Part shown: piece after piece, positions 50,531 through 60,174 of the stretch
How positions within the stretch are numbered: position 1 is the stretch's first letter
How the letters are laid out: each line of letters begins with the position of its first letter
DNA from: Kitasatospora sp. MAP5-34
Lineage (GTDB): Bacteria > Actinomycetota > Actinomycetes > Streptomycetales > Streptomycetaceae
Length of the DNA stretch: 64,000 bases
Assembly (NCBI RefSeq): GCF_029894335.1
Contig: NZ_JARXZC010000002.1
Span: 186,001-250,000 of the forward strand
Reading direction: 5' to 3'
Made by a program: the position numbers and the translations under genes
Notes under the pieces: model-generated
Told to the model about the DNA's origin: nothing
Database searches by the model: none
Seen by the model: the letters and a program-made list of their open reading frames with translations, nothing else

Positions 50531-51856
50531 TCAGGCGGCCAGCGCGGCGGTGGCCTCGCGGCCGGCGCGGACGGCGGCGGCGTTCGGGTCGGTGCGGTCG
50601 TCGTAGGCCAGCAGCCGGGGGAGCGCGGCGGTCAGGCCCAGCACGCCGACCACGCAGGCCAGGCCGCCGGCCCAGACCGAGCCCCGGACACCGATCAGGC
50701 CTGCCATGCCGCCGGCCCGGACCTGGCCCAGCTGCGGGCCGACCGAGTAGCTGAGCAGCTCGACGCCGGCCAGCCGGCCGCGCAGCTCGTCCGGGATGGA
50801 CTGGTTCCACATGGTGGAACGGGCGATGCCGCTGATCTGGTCGGCGCCCCCGGCCAGGGCGAGGCAGAGCAGCACCGGCCAGATGGAGCCGGCCAGCCCG
50901 GCCAGCGCCATCGCCGCGCCCCAGCCGAGTGCGGAGACCACCAGCATCCGGCCGTGCCGGTGGATCCGGGACGTCCACCCGCTGGTCGCCGAGACCGCCA
51001 GCGCGCCGACCGCCGAGGCCCCGTACATCAGGCCGAGCGCCCAGTCGGCGTGCAGGTCGCTCGCCAGGAACGGGAAGATCGCGACCGGGAACGCGAAGAG
51101 CATCGCGCAGGTGTCGATGGCGTACGTGCCGAGCAGGTCCCGTCGGCTCCAGGCGTACTTCACGCCGGTGACGATCGCCCGTAGCGAGGGCTTCTCGGCG
51201 CCGGTGGCCGGCGGCACGGCGCGCATCCGGGCGAGCAGCAGCAGCGAGACGGCGAAGGTGGTGACGTCCAGCGCGTACGCCGTCCGGACGCCCGCCAGTG
51301 CCACGATGACACCGGCGAGGGCCGGGCCGGCCACCGAAGCGGCGTTGCGGTAGAGGGAGTTGAGGGCGAACGCGGCGGTCAGTTGATCGTGCGCGACGAT
51401 CCGTGGGGTGAGCGAGTCCAGCGCCGGGCGCTGGAGCCCGTCGACGGCGGCGACCAGACCCGCGACCAGGTAGATCGGCCAGAGCAGTGGAGTCGGCAGC
51501 AGCGCGTTGACCAGCAGCAGCCCGGAGAGCAGACCGAGCCCGGCCTCCGAGAGCAGCACCAGCTTCCGGCGGTCCAGCGCGTCGGCGAGCGCGCCGCCCC
51601 ACAGGCCGAAGACGATCAGCGGGAGCAGCTCGACCGCCCCGACCAGGCCGACGGCCAGCGAGGAGCCGGTCAGCTGCTTGATCTGCAGCGGCACCGCGAC
51701 ATACGTCAGGAAGCTGCCGAAGGCGGAGACGCACCCCGAACTCCAGAGCAGGCGGAAGTCCCGCGAGGAGCGCCAGGGCGTCAGATCGGGGCGGATCTGA
51801 CGGAACAGCGCGCGCAGTCGTGGCTGTCGCTCGGGATCAGGAGGTTCGGAAGTCAT
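50531..51856 (-). CDS. MFS transporter of the enterobactin exporter (EntS/MFS_3) type
   Basis: A 441-residue 12-helix exporter. The first helices DFRLLWSSGCVSAFGSFLTY and VAVPLQIKQLTGSSLAVGLV, then GLWGGALADALDRRKLVLLS with the MFS 2-3 loop motif, and PLLWPIYLVAGLVAAVDGLQ fit the MFS_3 group, which contains siderophore and macrolide exporters. A cytoplasmic loop at 215-235 (PPATGAEKPSLRAIVTGVKY) links the halves. Substrate unknown. ATG 51856 start; a 66-base gap follows to the next minus-strand gene's stop. Confidence 0.87.
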   Translation of the reverse strand: MTSEPPDPERQPRLRALFRQIRPDLTPWRSSRDFRLLWSSGCVSAFGSFLTYVAVPLQIKQLTGSSLAVGLVGAVELLPLIVFGLWGGALADALDRRKLVLLSEAGLGLLSGLLLVNALLPTPLLWPIYLVAGLVAAVDGLQRPALDSLTPRIVAHDQLTAAFALNSLYRNAASVAGPALAGVIVALAGVRTAYALDVTTFAVSLLLLARMRAVPPATGAEKPSLRAIVTGVKYAWSRRDLLGTYAIDTCAMLFAFPVAIFPFLASDLHADWALGLMYGASAVGALAVSATSGWTSRIHRHGRMLVVSALGWGAAMALAGLAGSIWPVLLCLALAGGADQISGIARSTMWNQSIPDELRGRLAGVELLSYSVGPQLGQVRAGGMAGLIGVRGSVWAGGLACVVGVLGLTAALPRLLAYDDRTDPNAAAVRAGREATAALAA

Positions 51857-51922
51857 CGGAGGGAATCCTCCGCCGAGTGTCCGTTCCGGGCAATCGAATT
51901 ACGAGGTCAGGCACGGAGGCGG

Positions 51923-52504
51923 TTACCAGCGGGCTGCCGTCGGGGCGGCGAGCCGCTGGGCGAGGCGGGCCAGCCGGGAGCGGGTGGTCGGGGTGGCCCC
52001 GGCGGCGGTGCTGACCAGGTGCTGGACCAGGTCGAAGGGCTCCTCCCCGGCGCCCGGCACCGCCAGCCGCTCGTGGGCCAGGCCCGCCAACTCCCGGTCG
52101 CCGGTGTCGAGGGCGAGGACGGTGGCGCCGCCCCGGCGGGCGTCGTGCACCCGTTCCAGCAGCGGCGCCCCGGCGGCAGCTGGCGCCACCACCAGGACGG
52201 TCACGCCGCGCCGGACCTCCGTCAGCCGTCCGAGACCGTACGAGAGGTGCGCCGGGGCGCCCTCCGGTACCTGATGGCGCAACAGGGTGGGGGCCAGCCG
52301 GGGGACTCCCGACCAGAGCGCCTCGTCGTCCAGGTGCGCGGCGAGGTGCCAGGGCTCGTACGATTCGGTGCCGACCAGCAGCAGGCCGCCGGCGGTGCGG
52401 CGGCTGACCTCGTGCCGCAGCGCGCCCGCGAACAGCCCGGCCGACTCCAGCCAGCCGCTGCCGGTCAGGGACTGGCGTAGTGCTGAAACTCTCACGGCGT
52501 CCAT
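51923..52504 (-). CDS. Conserved hypothetical protein next to npdG
   Basis: A 193-residue cytoplasmic protein without a recognised family. Alternating strands and helices (GGLLLVGTESYEPWHLAAHL near 45, VRRGVTVLVVAPAAAGAPLL near 105, GGATVLALDTGDRELAGLAH near 140) suggest a Rossmann-like or SIS-like fold that could bind a sugar phosphate or nucleotide. ATG 52504 was chosen. It is divergent from the F420 reductase gene across only 46 bases, so the two may share regulatory sites. Confidence 0.65.
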   Translation of the reverse strand: MDAVRVSALRQSLTGSGWLESAGLFAGALRHEVSRRTAGGLLLVGTESYEPWHLAAHLDDEALWSGVPRLAPTLLRHQVPEGAPAHLSYGLGRLTEVRRGVTVLVVAPAAAGAPLLERVHDARRGGATVLALDTGDRELAGLAHERLAVPGAGEEPFDLVQHLVSTAAGATPTTRSRLARLAQRLAAPTAARW

Positions 52505-52550
52505 GCCGATCAGGATGGAGCCGCCACCCCCGCTTTGGCAGGATCTCCCC

Positions 52551-53243
52551 ATGAGTACCCACGATTCAGTGACCAACCCGGCCCACCAGCTTCCTGACGT
52601 CTCACAGCTCGTGGTCGGTGTCCTGGGCGGCACCGGCGACCAGGGCCGGGGCCTGGCCTACCGGCTGGCCAAGGCCGGCCAGCAGGTCGTCATCGGCTCC
52701 CGTACGGCCGAGCGGGCCGAGGCGTCCGCCGCCGAGCTGGGCCTCGGCGTACGTGGCGCGGACAACGCGACCACGGCCCGGGAGAGTGACATCGTGATCG
52801 TCGCCGTGCCGTGGGACGGGCACGCCGCCACCCTCTCGGCGCTCCGCGAGGAGCTGGCGGGCAAGATCGTCGTCGACTGCGTCAACCCGCTGGGCTTCGA
52901 CAAGCAGGGCGCGTACGCCCTGAAGCCGGAGGAGGGCAGCGCCGCCCAGCAGGCCGCCGCGCTGCTCCCGGACTCGCGGGTCACGGCCGCCTTCCACCAC
53001 CTCTCGGCGGTGCTGCTGCAGGACGAGTCGCTCGCGGAGATCGACACCGACGTGATGGTGCTCGGCGAGGACCGCGAGGCCACCGACATCGTGCAGGCGC
53101 TCGCCGCCCGCATCCCCGGCATGCGTGGCGTCTTCGCCGGGCGGCTGCGCAACGCCCACCAGGTGGAGTCGCTGGTGGCCAACCTGATCTCGGTGAACCG
53201 CCGCTACAAGGCCCACGCGGGCCTGCGCATCACCGACGTCTAG
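52551..53243 (+). CDS. npdG: NADPH:F420 oxidoreductase (Fno-like)
   Basis: A 230-residue dinucleotide-binding reductase of the F420_oxidored family. It opens with the Rossmann loop VGVLGGTGDQGRGLAYRLAK near 22-41, then IGSRTAERAEASAAELG, VIVAVPWDGHAATLSAL and VDCVNPLGFDKQGAY, and ends with NAHQVESLVANLISVNRRYK. It transfers hydride between coenzyme F420 and NADP. ATG 52551 has AGGA at fitting spacing. F420 enzymes are general in actinomycetes. A clean hairpin follows. Confidence 0.93.
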   Translation: MSTHDSVTNPAHQLPDVSQLVVGVLGGTGDQGRGLAYRLAKAGQQVVIGSRTAERAEASAAELGLGVRGADNATTARESDIVIVAVPWDGHAATLSALREELAGKIVVDCVNPLGFDKQGAYALKPEEGSAAQQAAALLPDSRVTAAFHHLSAVLLQDESLAEIDTDVMVLGEDREATDIVQALAARIPGMRGVFAGRLRNAHQVESLVANLISVNRRYKAHAGLRITDV

Positions 53244-53262
53244 GCTGGTACGACCGTATGCG

Positions 53263-53296
53263 GAAGGCCCCCCTTGCCCGATCAAGGGGGGCCTTC
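53263..53296 (+). terminator. Terminator of npdG
   Basis: GAAGGCCCCCCTTG (53263-53276) pairs perfectly with CAAGGGGGGCCTTC (53283-53296), with loop CCCGAT. Confidence 0.92.
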
Positions 53297-53343
53297 GGTG
53301 ACAATGGGTGCCGATCGCGCCCCCGTACCAAGGAGCCCCCGAC

Positions 53344-53526
53344 ATGCCCCGCAACGCCCTGATGGCCTCGATCGTCTTCGTGCTGGCGGTGACCGCAGCC
53401 GTGGTCTCGTTCGTCGAGGGCAACTGGTTCGGCGTGATCTGGGTCCTGCTCGCGGGCGTCGCCAGCAACATCGCCTGGTTCCACCTGCGGCGTGAGCGCC
53501 TTGCGAAGGCGGCGGACAACCAGTAG
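53344..53526 (+). CDS. Small two-helix membrane protein
   Basis: A 60-residue protein with two hydrophobic segments, ASIVFVLAVTAAVVSFV near 9-25 and WFGVIWVLLAGVASNIAWF near 29-47, and a basic C-terminus (HLRRERLAKAADN). ATG 53344 has AAGGAG. The function is unknown. It stands alone between terminators. Confidence 0.7.
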   Translation: MPRNALMASIVFVLAVTAAVVSFVEGNWFGVIWVLLAGVASNIAWFHLRRERLAKAADNQ

Positions 53527-53545
53527 CCAGAACCCGGTGGCCGGA

Positions 53546-53604
53546 ACAGGGGCGCGGGGCTCTGCTTGATCAAGCCTTGATCAAGCAGAGCCCCGCGCCC
53601 CTGT
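53546..53604. terminator. Bidirectional stem-loop, GGGGCGCGG family
   Basis: A perfect 24-bp stem (53546-53569 with 53581-53604) and an 11-base loop holding its own short stem separate convergent genes. Confidence 0.92.
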
Positions 53605-53620
53605 CGTCCCCCCGGGGGGC

Positions 53621-55669
53621 CTACTGCAGCGGGACCGTCGTCAGCGACTGCGGGGTGGTGCCGTCGAGTGCGCCGGTCATCGCGTCCCGCCAGATCGGGC
53701 CGGCCAGGGTGCCACCGAACGCCTGGTCGATCGTCTGGCCGCCGATCCGCTGGCCGTCCAGCGAGGTCGGCGCGGCGGTGTCGCTGACCACCGTGGCGCC
53801 CGACAGCTCGGGCGTGTAGCCGACGAACCAGACCTGCCTGCCGCTGTTGGTGGTACCCGTCTTGCCCGCGCTGTCGCGGTCGCTCAGGCCGGCCTGGGTG
53901 CCGGTGCCGTCCTGGACGACGCCCTTGAGCATGGTGGTGATGGAGTCGGCGGTGGTGGCGGACATCACGTTGGTGCAGTTGGACGCCGGGATGTTCAGCG
54001 ACTTGCCGTCGGCGGTGGTGACGGAGGTGATCGCCGTCGGGGTGCAGTAGGTGCCGTGCGAGGCGAAGGCGGCGTAGACGCTCGCCATCTCCAGCGGGGT
54101 CAGGTCGTTGCTGCCGAGGGTCATGGACTGCACCTGCTGCAGCGTCTCGCCGCCCGCCTGCTGGGTGATGCCGAGCTTGTTGGCCATCTGCACCACGTTG
54201 CAGAGCCCGGCGTCGCCCTCCAGTGCGGCGAAGTAGGTGTTCACCGACTGGGCCATCGCCGGCGCCATGGTGAACGGCCCGACCAGGCTGTGCGAGTCGT
54301 TGCTCACCTGGCCGCCCTCCTTGAGCGGGGCACCGCCGCAGGTCTTCATCGCCGGCCACGGCATGCTGTACGGCGACGGGTACGACTGCGAGGGCGTGAT
54401 GCCGTTCTCCAGCGCGGCGGCGGCCACGATCGGCTTGAAGGTCGAGCCGGTCGGGAAGCCGAGGCCGCCGCCCATCGCCTTGGTGACGTTCAGGTTGATC
54501 GTGGTCTGGTTGTCCAGGACCCCGTACGGGCGGCTCTGCCCCATCGCCATGATCTTCCCGGTGCCCGGCTGCACCACCGTCATCGCGGTGGCGGCCTTGT
54601 CCGAGGCGTAGACGTGGCTGGTGACGGACTGCTGCAGGGCCTGCTGCGCCTTGGGGTCGATCGTGGTGTGGATCTGCAGGCCGCCGCGCTTCCACAGCGC
54701 CTGTCGTTCGGCCGAGTTGGCGCCGAAGGCCGGGTCGGTGGTGACGATCTTGTGCACGTAGTCGCAGAAGAAGCCCTCGCCCTGCGCCGCCGTGATGCAA
54801 CCCTGCTGCGGGCGGCTGACGTTGAGCGTGATGGGGGTGGCTATCGCCTGGTCCGCCTGGGCCTGGGTGATGGTGCCGTACTGCGCCATCTTGCGCAGCA
54901 CCGTGTCCCGACGGTCCTTGGACTGCTTGGGGTTGACGATCGGGTCGTACCCGGTGGGCGACTGCACGATACCGGCCAGCAGGGCGGCCTGCGGGAGGCT
55001 GAGGTCCTTCGCGTGGACGCTGAAGTACCGCTGGGCGGCCGCCTCGACCCCGTACGCCTGCTCACCCATGAACGTGATGTTCAGGTAGTTGGTGAGGATC
55101 TGGTCCTTGGTGAGGGTCTCCTCCAGCTTGATCGCGTACTTCATCTCCTTGAGCTTGCGACCGATCGTCTGCGCCTGGGCGGCCAGCACCGCCTGCTGGT
55201 CGTCACCCGCCTCGTCGACGAAGACGTTCTTCACGTACTGCTGGGTGAGGGTGGAGGCGCCCTGCGAGACCCCGCCGCTCGCCGCGTTCTTGTTTATCGC
55301 CCGCAGCACGCCCTTGAGGTCGATCGCGCCGTGCTGGTAGAAGCGGTTGTCCTCGATGTCCACCAGGGCCGACTTCATCAGCGGGGATATCTGGTCGCTG
55401 GGCACGACCGTACGGTCCCGGCTGTAGACGGTGGCGATCACGCCGCCGGCCGCGTCGTAGACGGTGGTCGCCTGGGAGAGCGGGGGAGCCGTGAAGTCGC
55501 TCGGCAGGCTGTTGAAGCCCGAGACGGCGTCCTTCGCGCCCAGCCCGACACTGCCTATGGCGGGCAGCGCCAGCCCGGCGGTGATCACGCCGGCCACCGT
55601 GCTGATGGCGATCAGCTTGGCGGTGAGCCCGATCTTGTGTACGAAGGAGCCAGAGTGCGACGAAGACAT
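53621..55669 (-). CDS. Class A penicillin-binding protein
   Basis: A 682-residue bifunctional peptidoglycan synthase. After one N-terminal membrane helix (IAISTVAGVITAGLALPAIG) comes the glycosyltransferase domain (about 70-240) with IEDNRFYQHGAIDLKG (catalytic Glu near 106), GASTLTQQYVKN and KDQILTNYLNITFMG. The transpeptidase domain (about 350-660) has GSTFKP (Ser near 408), SVNTYF and AGKTGTTN (near 600). It polymerises glycan strands and cross-links them outside the membrane. No PASTA or long tail is present. ATG 55669 start. Confidence 0.95.
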   Translation of the reverse strand: MSSSHSGSFVHKIGLTAKLIAISTVAGVITAGLALPAIGSVGLGAKDAVSGFNSLPSDFTAPPLSQATTVYDAAGGVIATVYSRDRTVVPSDQISPLMKSALVDIEDNRFYQHGAIDLKGVLRAINKNAASGGVSQGASTLTQQYVKNVFVDEAGDDQQAVLAAQAQTIGRKLKEMKYAIKLEETLTKDQILTNYLNITFMGEQAYGVEAAAQRYFSVHAKDLSLPQAALLAGIVQSPTGYDPIVNPKQSKDRRDTVLRKMAQYGTITQAQADQAIATPITLNVSRPQQGCITAAQGEGFFCDYVHKIVTTDPAFGANSAERQALWKRGGLQIHTTIDPKAQQALQQSVTSHVYASDKAATAMTVVQPGTGKIMAMGQSRPYGVLDNQTTINLNVTKAMGGGLGFPTGSTFKPIVAAAALENGITPSQSYPSPYSMPWPAMKTCGGAPLKEGGQVSNDSHSLVGPFTMAPAMAQSVNTYFAALEGDAGLCNVVQMANKLGITQQAGGETLQQVQSMTLGSNDLTPLEMASVYAAFASHGTYCTPTAITSVTTADGKSLNIPASNCTNVMSATTADSITTMLKGVVQDGTGTQAGLSDRDSAGKTGTTNSGRQVWFVGYTPELSGATVVSDTAAPTSLDGQRIGGQTIDQAFGGTLAGPIWRDAMTGALDGTTPQSLTTVPLQ

Positions 55670-55779
55670 GCCTCTGAGCGTAAGTACGCAGAATGAGAAA
55701 TCGGACCGATCGGCGGGCGTTGTCCGTCACAGGATTGCGACAGAATCGGGCGGCGGGCCTGCCGACGCCGCCACAGCCG

Positions 55780-56595
55780 TCAGTTCTGCCAGAACTGGAA
55801 CAGGTAGTGGCCCAGCTGTGCGTAGGCGCCGTCGACGCCGAAGAGGCTCATGATGTCGTAGACCAGGGTGAAGAACCACTGGTTGACCGCCGACTGCCAC
55901 AGCACGATGAACACCGTGAGCATCCCGTACGGCGCGAACGGTGCGACCGCGCGCCGGGTCTTCAGCGAGAGCCACGGCTCGATGATGCCGTAGCCGTCCA
56001 GGCCCGGGACGGGCAGCAGGTTGAGCAGTGCGGCGCTGATCTGGAGCAGGGCGAGGAAGCCGAGCGCGGCCGCGAGTGGGGAGACGTTCAGCTCCTGGTC
56101 CTGGACGAAGGTGTGCACACCGGGATCGTCCAGCCAGCCCGCGCCGATCGGGATCAGCAGCAGCACCGCGCAGACCACGTTGACCAGCGGGCCCGCCGCC
56201 GAGATCAGGCTGTGCTTCAGCCGGCCCTGGATCCGGCTCCGCTCGATGTAGACCGCGCCGCCGGGCAGGCCGATCCCGCCGAGGACGATGAAGATCACCG
56301 GCAGCACGAAGCTGTAGATGGAGTTGGCGTACTTGAACGGGTTGAGGGTCAGGTAGCCCTTGCCGCCGATCGAGATGTCGCCGCTGTGCATCGCCGTCCG
56401 GGCGTGCGCGTACTCGTGCAGGCAGAGCGAGACCATCCAGCCCGCCACCACGAAGAGGAACACCCCGAAGCGGGCGTTGCCGTAGCCCGACCACACCGCC
56501 CAGCCGGAGGTACCGAGGGTCGCGAGCAGCACCCAGAAGACCGGGCTGATCCGGCGGTCCTCGCTGCGCGAGCGCTGAGCATCGGCGAAGGTCAT
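55780..56595 (-). CDS. Site-2 protease family (M50) membrane metalloprotease
   Basis: A 271-residue protein with about six hydrophobic segments. The zinc motif is HEYAH at 60-64 in SLCLHEYAHARTAMHSGD, and the third ligand Asp is in LLPVPGLDGYG near 218-228. The AAGPLVNVV segment fits family topology. Intramembrane cleavage of anti-sigma factors is the known role of relatives; the substrate here is unknown. It is divergent from the AfsR-like regulator and downstream of the PBP gene on the same strand by direction, with a 110-base gap. Confidence 0.9.
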   Translation of the reverse strand: MTFADAQRSRSEDRRISPVFWVLLATLGTSGWAVWSGYGNARFGVFLFVVAGWMVSLCLHEYAHARTAMHSGDISIGGKGYLTLNPFKYANSIYSFVLPVIFIVLGGIGLPGGAVYIERSRIQGRLKHSLISAAGPLVNVVCAVLLLIPIGAGWLDDPGVHTFVQDQELNVSPLAAALGFLALLQISAALLNLLPVPGLDGYGIIEPWLSLKTRRAVAPFAPYGMLTVFIVLWQSAVNQWFFTLVYDIMSLFGVDGAYAQLGHYLFQFWQN

Positions 56596-56773
56596 GGCGG
56601 TGGGGCTCCGAGCGGTCGGGGGCGGCGGGACTTGGACAAGGTCCGATCATGCCGGGCCGGGTGGGCCCGGACAAGCCGTCCCCAGTGAACGTGTGGTAGC
56701 CCACCCGGGTTCCGCGTAGGTTCCGGCGGGCCCCGGGCGGGATGCCCGTGCGAAGCCGCGCTGAGGCATCGAT

Positions 56774-56785
56774 CACAATAGAGCG
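56774..56785 (+). promoter_or_regulatory. Possible leaderless promoter of the AfsR-like gene
   Basis: CACAAT at 56774-56779 lies 6 bases before GTG 56786, and no Shine-Dalgarno sequence is present. If CACAAT is the -10 element, transcription would begin at or near the start codon. No clear -35 is seen. Confidence 0.4.
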
Positions 56786-59700
56786 GTGTACTACGGCATC
56801 CTCGGCATCACCACGGCCCGGCAGGACGACGGCACCCAGGTACCCCTGGGTGGCGCGCGGCTGCGCGCGCTCCTGGCGGCACTGGTCCTGCGGCAGGGGC
56901 GGCCCGTCCCGGCGGAACTGCTGGTGGAGGAGGTCTGGGGCGCGGATCCGCCGCAGGACCCCGCCGCCGCGCTGCAGACGCTGGTCGGGCGGCTGCGTCG
57001 GACGGTCGGCCGGGACGAGATCGGTTCGGGCCCGGCGGGCTACTGGCTGACCGGCGACACCACCGACCTCGGGGAGTTCCAGCGGCTGAGCTCCGAGGGA
57101 CGCCAGGCGCTGGACGCCGCCGACCACGCCCGGGCCGCCGAGCGGTTGGGCGCGGCGCTGGCGCTCTGGCGCGGCCCCGCGCTCGCCGACCTGCCGGACC
57201 GGACCGGGTCCGCCACCCGGCTGGAGGCGCAGCGCGAGAAGACCCGGCGGCACCGGATCCATGCCGAACTGGCCCTCGGCCGGGCCGCCGAGCTGACCGC
57301 CGAACTCGCCGAGCTGTGCGAACTGCGGCCGCTGGACGAGCAGTTGCAGGTGCTGCTGATCCGGGCCCTGCGCGACAGCGGACGTACCGCCGACGCGCTG
57401 CGGCAGTTCGACACCGCCCGACGGGCGCTGGCGGAGGAGCTTGGCGCCGATCCGGGGGCTGAACTGCGGGCGGTCCACCAGGAGTTGCTGCGGCAGTCGG
57501 CCGACACCGTGCCGGCCGCCGCTCCCACTGCTCCCGCGCCCGTACCCGTACCCGCTCCCGTCCCCGTCCGGCCCGCCCCGCGTGCGGTCGGCAACCTGCG
57601 GCCGAGGCTGACCAGTTTCGTCGGCCGGGACGTCGATCTCCGCTCGCTCAAGACCGCGCTGGCGGCCGGGCGGCTGACCACGCTGACCGGCCCGGGCGGC
57701 TCCGGGAAGACCCGGCTCTCCGTCGAGGCCGGCCGGATCGAACAGGCCGCCGGGGCCTGGCCGGACGGCGTCTGGCTCGCCGAGCTGGCACCGCTGGACG
57801 ACCCGGCCGCGGTGCCGGGAGCGCTGCTCACCACCCTCGGGCTGCGCGAGACCGTCCTGCACACCAGTGGGGTGGCGGACGTGACCCGTTCGGACGACCC
57901 GGTGCGGCGGATCGTCGAGCACTTCGCTCACCGCCGACTGCTGCTGGTGCTGGACAACTGCGAGCACCTGATCCAGGCCGCCGCCGAACTGGCCGACCAA
58001 CTCCTGGCCGAGTGCCCGGGGTTGACCGTGCTGGCGACCAGTAGGGAGCCGCTAGGCGTACCCGGAGAGATGGTCGTCCCGGTCGAGCCGCTGCCCGACC
58101 CGGCCGCCCTGCGGCTGTTCGCCGAGCGCGGCGCGGCGGCCCGTCCCGGCTTCGACCCGGCCGACGACCCGGCGGCCTGCGCCGAGATCTGCCGCCGACT
58201 GGACGGCCTGCCGCTGGCCATCGAGCTGGCCGCCGCCCGGCTGCGCGGTCTGACGCCACGTCAGATCGCGGACCGCCTGGACGGCCGGTTCACCCTGCTC
58301 ACGGCCGGCGCCCGCACCCTGCTGCCCCGCCAGCAGACCCTGCGCGCCGTGGTCGACTGGAGCTGGGACCTGCTGGGCAAGCGCGAACGCGCCGTACTGC
58401 GCAGGCTCTCCGTCTTCGCCGGCGGCTGGACGCTGGAGGCGGCCGAACAGGTCTGCGCGGGCGGTACGGACGTGCCGCGCGAGGAGGTCGCCGACCTGCT
58501 GCTCTCGCTGGTCGACAAGTCCCTGCTGGTCGCCGGGCTCGGGGCACAGCCCCGGTACTGGATGTTGGAGACCATCCACGAGTACGCCGCCGAGCGCCTC
58601 GCCGAGACACCCGGTGACGACGCGGCGCGGCGCCACATCAGCTGCTTCCGGGAGCTGGTCCGGACCGCCGAGCCGCTGCTGCGCGGGCCCGAACAGCTGG
58701 TCAAGCTGGCCGAGTTGGAGTGCGAGCAGGACAACATCCGGGCCGCGCTGCGCCGGGCGGTGAGCGCCGGGGATGAGCAGGAGGCCCTGGTCATCGTGCT
58801 GGGGATGAGCTGGTTCTGGTCACTGCGCGACTACCACCGGGAGGCGAGCGGCTGGTACGAGGCGGTCGTCGCGCTCGGCCCGGACGCCTTCGCCGAGGAC
58901 GCCCCGGCGCCCGTCCCGCTGCTCGCCGGGCCGTTGGCCGCGCCGCCCCCGATGCGCCCCGGGATGCTGGCGGAGGCCCGGCGGCAGCTCCGGATCCACC
59001 AGCTGGTGGGCCTGTTCACGGGCAACATGGCGATGCTGGGGGACGCCGACGCCACCGCCCTGGCCAACTCGGTGCTGCGGACGTACACCCCGGACCTGCC
59101 GCAGTCGTACCGGTACCCCGTGCTGATGCGGGTCTTCGCGGCCTTCCTGACCGGGGAGCTGGACCAGCTCCGGCCGCTGGCGGACGAGACGGTGGCGGGC
59201 TGCCGGGTGCACGGCAGTGACCTCGACCTCGCCTTCATCCTGCAGATAAGGTCCCGGATGCTGAACGACTGGGCCGACGGGCTGGAGCAGGCGATCGCGG
59301 ACGGTGACGAGGCGCTGGAGCTGTTCACCCGGGCCGGCGACCGCTGGGGCATGTCCGAGGCGCTCGCCACCCAGGCGGAGAGCGCGGCGAAGCGTGGCGA
59401 GTACGCGCTCGCGACGGCGTCCTACCGGCAGGCGATCGACCTCGCCGAGAAGCTGGGCGCCGCGCACGAGGTACCGATGCTCCAGGTGCGGCTCGGCGAG
59501 ACGCTGTTCGAGACCGATCCGGCCGAGGGCGAACGGCTGGTCCGGGCGGCGCTGGACGGCGTCGTCTGGGGCACCCACTCCGCCGACGGCGCGACGCTGT
59601 ACGGGCGGATGGTGCTCTGCAGCCTCCACATGGGGCGGGACGAGTACCCCGAGGCGCTCGGCCAGCTGGACCAACTGGAGCTCAGCCAGCAGGCGTTCGG

Positions 59701-60139
59701 GCCGGTGGTGCCGGAGGTCTTCGGCGGCATCGTGACCTGCATCCGGGCCTGGGTGACGGCGCGGAGCGGCGATCCGGGCGGGGGGCTCGCACTGATGCTC
59801 GAGGGGCGTCGGCAGATCCGCTCGGTGGACGACGCGGCCTCGGTGTTCGCCGAACACATGACGGTGATGCTGATCCTGCCCGCGCTCGGCGTGCTGCTCG
59901 CGCTCGCGGACCACGACGGCGACCCGCGCCCGGCCCGGAGGGCCGCCGTATTGCTCGGCGCGCACTACCAGCTGCACGGGAACCTGGGCTCGTACCTGGA
60001 GCGGCGGGAGCGGGAGTCGGGCGACCGTGCCCTGCGCGCCGTGCTGGGTGACGAGGTCTTCGCGGAGGCGATCGCCGAGGGCGGCCGCCTCTCCCTCGCG
60101 GAGGCGGCCGCCCTGCTGGACGAGCTGGGATCGTTCTGA
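56786..60139 (+). CDS. AfsR/SARP-type transcriptional regulator (winged helix - BTAD - NB-ARC - TPR)
   Basis: An 1117-residue regulator. The OmpR-like winged helix is at about 1-80 (LGGARLRALLAALVLRQGRP; VWGADPPQDPAAALQTLVGR), the bacterial transcriptional activation domain at 85-235, and the NB-ARC ATPase at 270-560: Walker A GPGGSGKTR near 302-310, Walker B LLLVLDNCEHL, and GLPLAIELAAARL. TPR-like helices fill the rest. SARP proteins activate antibiotic genes by binding direct repeats spaced 11 bp. The gene is convergent with drrAB, whose promoter has six such repeats. No serine kinase gene lies nearby. Confidence 0.93.
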   Translation: MYYGILGITTARQDDGTQVPLGGARLRALLAALVLRQGRPVPAELLVEEVWGADPPQDPAAALQTLVGRLRRTVGRDEIGSGPAGYWLTGDTTDLGEFQRLSSEGRQALDAADHARAAERLGAALALWRGPALADLPDRTGSATRLEAQREKTRRHRIHAELALGRAAELTAELAELCELRPLDEQLQVLLIRALRDSGRTADALRQFDTARRALAEELGADPGAELRAVHQELLRQSADTVPAAAPTAPAPVPVPAPVPVRPAPRAVGNLRPRLTSFVGRDVDLRSLKTALAAGRLTTLTGPGGSGKTRLSVEAGRIEQAAGAWPDGVWLAELAPLDDPAAVPGALLTTLGLRETVLHTSGVADVTRSDDPVRRIVEHFAHRRLLLVLDNCEHLIQAAAELADQLLAECPGLTVLATSREPLGVPGEMVVPVEPLPDPAALRLFAERGAAARPGFDPADDPAACAEICRRLDGLPLAIELAAARLRGLTPRQIADRLDGRFTLLTAGARTLLPRQQTLRAVVDWSWDLLGKRERAVLRRLSVFAGGWTLEAAEQVCAGGTDVPREEVADLLLSLVDKSLLVAGLGAQPRYWMLETIHEYAAERLAETPGDDAARRHISCFRELVRTAEPLLRGPEQLVKLAELECEQDNIRAALRRAVSAGDEQEALVIVLGMSWFWSLRDYHREASGWYEAVVALGPDAFAEDAPAPVPLLAGPLAAPPPMRPGMLAEARRQLRIHQLVGLFTGNMAMLGDADATALANSVLRTYTPDLPQSYRYPVLMRVFAAFLTGELDQLRPLADETVAGCRVHGSDLDLAFILQIRSRMLNDWADGLEQAIADGDEALELFTRAGDRWGMSEALATQAESAAKRGEYALATASYRQAIDLAEKLGAAHEVPMLQVRLGETLFETDPAEGERLVRAALDGVVWGTHSADGATLYGRMVLCSLHMGRDEYPEALGQLDQLELSQQAFGPVVPEVFGGIVTCIRAWVTARSGDPGGGLALMLEGRRQIRSVDDAASVFAEHMTVMLILPALGVLLALADHDGDPRPARRAAVLLGAHYQLHGNLGSYLERRERESGDRALRAVLGDEVFAEAIAEGGRLSLAEAAALLDELGSF

Positions 60140-60174
60140 CGGTTGAGCCGGGTCCGGCTCGGGCCCGCTCCGGC

